This document shows, in pieces, positions 61,483-64,000 of a stretch of DNA of 64,000 nucleotides. Where the stretch lies: assembly GCA_017626655.1 (NCBI GenBank), contig JAGAIH010000517.1, positions 11,292 through 75,291 on the forward strand, given 5' to 3'. Position numbers and translations under genes: made by a program. This DNA is from Clostridia bacterium (lineage in GTDB: Bacteria > Bacillota_A > Clostridia > Oscillospirales > CAG-272). Positions within the stretch are counted from its first letter, which is position 1. The number at the start of each line of letters is the position of its first letter. The notes under the pieces are model-generated. The model ran no database searches, had not been told where the DNA came from, and was given only the letters and a program-made list of their open reading frames with translations.

Positions 61483-62409
61483 TTATTCCTGGGATTGACT
61501 ATTTTGTTCACCTAATAATGCAATTTTATCGATTGATAGAAGTTGTGTTTCAATTGGAGGAAAAACGCACTTAACTTCATTGGGAGTTTTTATTGAAGCA
61601 TATACTTCCATACCCTTATTCATCCAATCTGTTAACAGATTTAGTGAGTTTTTCATACGCTCAAAATCTTCAGGGTCTTTTATATCGTATTGCTTGCAAA
61701 GTTCTTCGGAATGTGTTTCTATCAACTTTTTGCCAATGGTTTCAAAATCTTTTTCCATTCGTTCGACCATATCATTCCCAAGTTTTAAGGAACGAACTTT
61801 TTCCACTTGTTCCTTGGTTGTTAGATAATGGGACCTAATAATCAAAGCTTTATCGACTAATGCTGCAACCATACCGAGAACGGTGGCAATAGCAGCACCA
61901 CCAATTACAAAACTTAACCATATTGAACCCACATCAACAGCTGAAAGTGTAATAGTATTGTCTGTTTTAGAAAAAAGAGGGCAGGTGGAAAATATGGTGT
62001 TCAAATCTTTTGTACACTTGCTAAAATCAGAAAGGGATAATTGTGGGGGCATTTTTATATCTAACCCATTTTCTGTTTGGGAATAATTAAGAGATTCAAA
62101 TAATTCTGTGATAGTAAGTACTTTATTTAACAATCTCTGATATTCTGTTTGAAGAATGCTTTTCGCACGTTGATCCAAATTTACTTCTACTGTTGGTTGA
62201 GTAAATCCGACAGATGTTTTCCTCACTTCTTCAATGTTTGATGAGAAAGATGTTATTGGGTCTAAATCACGTAATATTCCTCTAACATTATCGGCGTTAG
62301 ACAATTTATAGTATGTAATATTGCCTGTACCTTTTTTCTCTTCGAAAGCAAGGTCACACCAAGAATTTTGCACATTTTGGCAAATAGCATATACTTCCTG
62401 TAATCTCAT
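61483..62409 (-). CDS. Unknown protein with one or two membrane helices, right end of the element
   Basis: No family is recognised. The 308-aa protein has an N-terminal region of about 160 mostly helical residues, a hydrophobic segment (about 163-188; VGSIWLSFVIGGAAIATVLG) and a C-terminal coiled-coil-like region rich in Lys/Glu. There is no signal peptide. It is AT-rich like the defence cargo and transcribed against the integrases. GGAGTAAGCAAT precedes the ATG. Placed between integrases and attR, it is a cargo gene; superinfection exclusion or defence is possible but unsupported. Confidence 0.6.
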   Translation of the reverse strand: MRLQEVYAICQNVQNSWCDLAFEEKKGTGNITYYKLSNADNVRGILRDLDPITSFSSNIEEVRKTSVGFTQPTVEVNLDQRAKSILQTEYQRLLNKVLTITELFESLNYSQTENGLDIKMPPQLSLSDFSKCTKDLNTIFSTCPLFSKTDNTITLSAVDVGSIWLSFVIGGAAIATVLGMVAALVDKALIIRSHYLTTKEQVEKVRSLKLGNDMVERMEKDFETIGKKLIETHSEELCKQYDIKDPEDFERMKNSLNLLTDWMNKGMEVYASIKTPNEVKCVFPPIETQLLSIDKIALLGEQNSQSQE

Positions 62410-62443
62410 ATTGCTTACTCCTTATAACATCTGTACGATAATA

Positions 62444-62465
62444 GCCGCAGAGTTACCCCTGCGGC
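62444..62465 (-). terminator. Hairpin after the element tRNA-Pro
   Basis: The 7-bp stem GCCGCAG/CTGCGGC (62444-62450/62459-62465), 27 bp after the tRNA on the minus strand, is followed by TATTATCG. Probable weak terminator. Confidence 0.5.
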
Positions 62466-62491
62466 TTCGATTGCGGTCAAAACCGCGATTT

Positions 62492-62567
62492 TGGTCGGAG
62501 TGACAGGATTCGAACCTGCGGCATCGACGTCCCAAACGTCGCGCGCTACCAACTGCGCCACACCCCG
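62492..62567 (-). tRNA. tRNA-Pro(UGG), complete, carried by the element
   Basis: A 76-nt cloverleaf including encoded CCA. Acceptor CGGGGTG/CACTCCG, D-arm GGCGCAGTTGGTAGCGC, anticodon arm CGACG-TTTGGGA-CGTCG with anticodon TGG, T-arm GCAGG-TTCGAAT-CCTGT. Its D-loop and anticodon stem differ from the split host gene, but its 3' 34 nt are identical, so it should restore the lost tRNA. A plausible promoter (TTGACC-17-TAAAAA) lies upstream. Confidence 0.95.
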
Positions 62568-62608
62568 AAGTGTGAAAAATATTCGATTTTTAGGTCAATT
62601 TCCGTAAG

Positions 62609-62626
62609 TGGTCAAATCTGTGGTCA
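62609..62626. repeat. Candidate integrase arm-type sites, right end
   Basis: TGGTCA hexamers at 62609 and 62621, 12 bp apart as at the left end. They may alternatively be -35 boxes (TTGACC) for the element tRNA. Confidence 0.4.
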
Positions 62627-62730
62627 AAACATTTTGTCGGTGTTATTTTGAAAAGGCAAACAGCCGAAAAAGTGAGTGTTTTCAAGGGTTTTCGAGCGTT
62701 TGAAAAATCAAGAAGCGAAAGCCGCCTGCA

Positions 62731-62772
62731 TGCTCCCAAAGCACGCGCGCTACCGGACTGCGCCACACCCCG
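62731..62772 (-). pseudogene. 5' half of the host tRNA-Pro(UGG) gene (right junction)
   Basis: The minus strand reads acceptor CGGGGTG, D-arm GGCGCAGTCCGGTAGCGC, anticodon stem CGTGC and loop TTTGGGA, then leaves the tRNA sequence at the 10-bp core. Joined to 34884-34928 it forms a perfect tRNA-Pro. Confidence 0.85.
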
Positions 62773-62788
62773 CAACGGGAACGGTTAC

Positions 62789-62817
62789 ATTATAGCAGAT
62801 ACTTTCCTTTTTGTCAA
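62789..62817 (-). promoter_or_regulatory. Host tRNA-Pro promoter, now reading into the element
   Basis: Minus strand TTGACA (62812-62817), 17 bp, TATAAT (62789-62794), TGC before the -10. It starts 16 bp before the truncated tRNA. Confidence 0.85.
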
Positions 62818-62837
62818 GAGTCAATTCAAAAAAGCTT

Positions 62838-62863
62838 CCACCCGCGGATGACTCCGCGGGTGG
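62838..62863 (-). terminator. Terminator of the surface protein gene
   Basis: The 10-bp stem CCACCCGCGG/CCGCGGGTGG (62838-62847/62854-62863) is followed on the minus strand by AAGCTTTTTTG. Confidence 0.85.
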
Positions 62864-62899
62864 TTTGATTGATTCGGGTATCCGAGGAAAGGCTTCGGA

Positions 62900-64000
62900 T
62901 CATTCACCCTTCAGCACGATGGCCTGACCGCCGGTGAGGGTAATCATCTTAACGGCCTGAACCGAGAAGGCGTCGGCCTTAATGATGAGAGGCTTATCCA
63001 GCGTACCGGAGGACAGCACCTTCAGACGGCCTACGTTAGCATCGATCATTCCCTTTTCCTGGAGGCTTGCCAGGTCAACGGTCTCGCCGGCCTGGTATGC
63101 GGCGCTGATAAGACCTACGTTGATAATGCCCATCTTACCCACTCCGCCTGTTTCTTCAGACTCAATGAGGAAGTGCTCGGCAACCTTGTCGGTCATCATT
63201 TCGTCCACGTACTCGGAATCGACCTCGTGAACCGTCTCAACGGTTTCGGGGATTTCCTCCTCAGGGATCTCCTCGCCCACGGGGATGAACAGGGGCGCGG
63301 CATCGACGGGCGCCTCGGGCTCAGGCTCGGGCTCGGCAACGGGCGCGGTCTCGGGCTCATCATCCTTGGGCTCGCCCTTGCGGCGGAGCAGAATGATCAC
63401 AGCAGCGGCGGCACCGGCTGCCACGACCACCACCACGATGATCCACCACCAGCTACCCTTACAGCCGTCTCCGGTGACAGGAGTGGTATCGGTCTCACCG
63501 CCGGGGGCGGTGGTACCGGGAGTCGTTTCGGGATCGGTCTCGGGATCGGTCTCAGGATCAGTATCGGGATCAGTCTCGGGATCAGTCTCGGGATCGGTCT
63601 CAACGGGAATAGGCGTAGCCTCGTACTTGGCAGTATAGGTCACGTCACCTGCAACAGCAGCGAGATCCTTGTCCCAACCGGTGAAGGTATAAGTAAACTC
63701 GGCATCGGCGGCCTTATCGGTAGAGCCCTTGAAGGAGGGGGTCTGACCGTACTCGTACTCCTCGGTGGTCTTGGTGCCGTTCACATCCCAGGTCACGGTG
63801 TACTTGTTGACGGTAGAGTCGTACTGGGCGGTGTAGGTCGCGTCACCGGTCACGGTAGCGATAGCCTTGTCCCAACCCTTGAAGGTGTAGGTGTACTGAG
63901 CGGTAGCGGCCTTATCGGTAGAGCCCTTGAAGGAGGGGGTCTGACCGTACTCGTACTCCTCGGTGGTCTTGGTGCCGTTCACATCCCAGGTCACGGTGTA
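62900..64000 (-). CDS. Surface protein with InlB-type B-repeats, membrane anchor and cytoplasmic uL15-like domain (N-terminus beyond edge)
   Basis: The visible part starts with two tandem repeats of about 66 aa (198 bp) of the Listeria-Bacteroides/InlB B-repeat type (VTWDVNGTKTTEEYEYGQTP, then YTFTGWDKDLAAVAGDVTYTA). A Glu/Thr/Asp/Pro wall-spanning linker follows, then one transmembrane helix (around 63470-63395; WWWIIVVVVVAAGAAAAVII) and a basic stop-transfer RRKG. An acidic spacer leads to a C-terminal domain (about 63130-62906) matching the C-terminal half of ribosomal protein uL15: AGETVDLASLQEKGMID, RLKVLSSGTLDKPLIIKADA, FSVQAVKMITLTGGQAIVL. A ribosomal-type domain on the cytoplasmic tail of a surface protein is odd. 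The gene continues past the window. Confidence 0.82.
   Translation of the reverse strand, partial: YTVTWDVNGTKTTEEYEYGQTPSFKGSTDKAATAQYTYTFKGWDKAIATVTGDATYTAQYDSTVNKYTVTWDVNGTKTTEEYEYGQTPSFKGSTDKAADAEFTYTFTGWDKDLAAVAGDVTYTAKYEATPIPVETDPETDPETDPDTDPETDPETDPETTPGTTAPGGETDTTPVTGDGCKGSWWWIIVVVVVAAGAAAAVIILLRRKGEPKDDEPETAPVAEPEPEPEAPVDAAPLFIPVGEEIPEEEIPETVETVHEVDSEYVDEMMTDKVAEHFLIESEETGGVGKMGIINVGLISAAYQAGETVDLASLQEKGMIDANVGRLKVLSSGTLDKPLIIKADAFSVQAVKMITLTGGQAIVLKGE

Larger units (their letters stand above)
34919..62740. mobile_element. Integrative mobilizable element inserted in the anticodon loop of tRNA-Pro(UGG)
   Basis: The same 10-bp core TGCTCCCAAA, covering the anticodon loop, occurs at 34919-34928 and 62731-62740 as direct repeats (attL/attR), 27.8 kb apart. 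The element carries a defence cargo at the left, a mobilization module (MobP-type relaxase, ribbon-helix-helix protein, HTH proteins), two tandem tyrosine integrases and its own complete tRNA-Pro(UGG) at the right. No type IV secretion or coupling-protein genes are present, so it probably needs a helper element for conjugation. The defence genes (41-51 kb) are visibly AT-richer than the mobility module, indicating mosaic origin. Confidence 0.85.

Noticed and set aside
34884..62525. 34-bp direct repeat (34884-34917 and 62492-62525) as the attachment site
   Set aside because: It is simply the shared tRNA-Pro 3' end. The left fragment continues as tRNA sequence beyond it and pairs with the truncated 5' half at 62731-62772, so the 10-bp anticodon-loop core explains all three pieces better.
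34919..62740. Self-transmissible ICE or prophage
   Set aside because: No type IV secretion ATPase, coupling protein or phage structural genes are seen; a mobilizable element fits better.

Overview
The window is a 64 kb chromosomal stretch from an uncultured anaerobic member of the Bacillota (Clostridia, probably gut or rumen Oscillospirales/Christensenellales-like). The evidence is Clostridia-type ribosome binding sites and sigma-A promoters (almost all with a 17-bp spacer and a TG just before the -10), a Na+-translocating decarboxylase beta subunit, a glycyl radical enzyme with its activase, dockerin-bearing giant exoproteins, and a Firmicutes-type integrative mobilizable element. Names come from reading the sequence and remembered family motifs; no database search was run.

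Layout. (1) 1-9 kb: rimM (cut by the left edge), a solute-binding lipoprotein, oadB plus a small OadG-like protein behind a yybP-ykoY manganese riboswitch, an iron-sulfur aldo/keto reductase, rplS, and comEC coupled to a sugar O-acetyltransferase. (2) 9-14.8 kb: a minus-strand operon polA - unknown - malQ - unknown membrane protein. (3) 14.9-31.2 kb: a three-gene minus-strand operon for secreted proteins: a 3,422-aa and a 1,404-aa protein, each ending in a type I dockerin, and a membrane-anchored protein with a cohesin-like domain. All three carry Cys/His-rich repeats. (4) 31.4-34.6 kb: a glycyl radical enzyme and its activase. (5) 34.92-62.74 kb: a 27.8 kb integrative element. (6) 62.9 kb to the end: a repeat-rich surface protein whose cytoplasmic tail ends in a uL15-like domain, cut by the right edge.

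The integrative element has split the host tRNA-Pro(UGG) gene in its anticodon loop. The promoter and 5' half lie at the right junction, the 3' half and terminator at the left, and the element carries a complete replacement tRNA-Pro(UGG). Its left two thirds is an apparent 14-kb defence operon: type I restriction-modification (hsdM frameshifted in an A-run), Kiwa (kwaA-kwaB), a GIY-YIG/RAMA/EVE modification-sensing nuclease, a nuclease-like DUF2075 helicase, and a DUF4062 protein followed by a frameshifted membrane-tailed protein. A Fic protein and a zinc-finger membrane protein precede it. The right third is the mobility module: two HTH proteins, a ribbon-helix-helix protein, a MobP-type relaxase with Sel1-like repeats, and two tandem tyrosine integrases.

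The most exciting gene is the 966-aa protein at 52634-55534. Its DYDSD motif and the preceding RSPH...G block match the double-psi beta-barrel catalytic core of cellular RdRP/YonO-type RNA polymerases, so the element appears to encode its own single-subunit RNA polymerase. Five copies of a bipartite motif (CAAAA-N9-CTGTARTCAAAGA), noticed only in the element's intergenic regions and all in one orientation, two of them upstream of this gene, are candidates for its cognate promoters or another element-specific signal.
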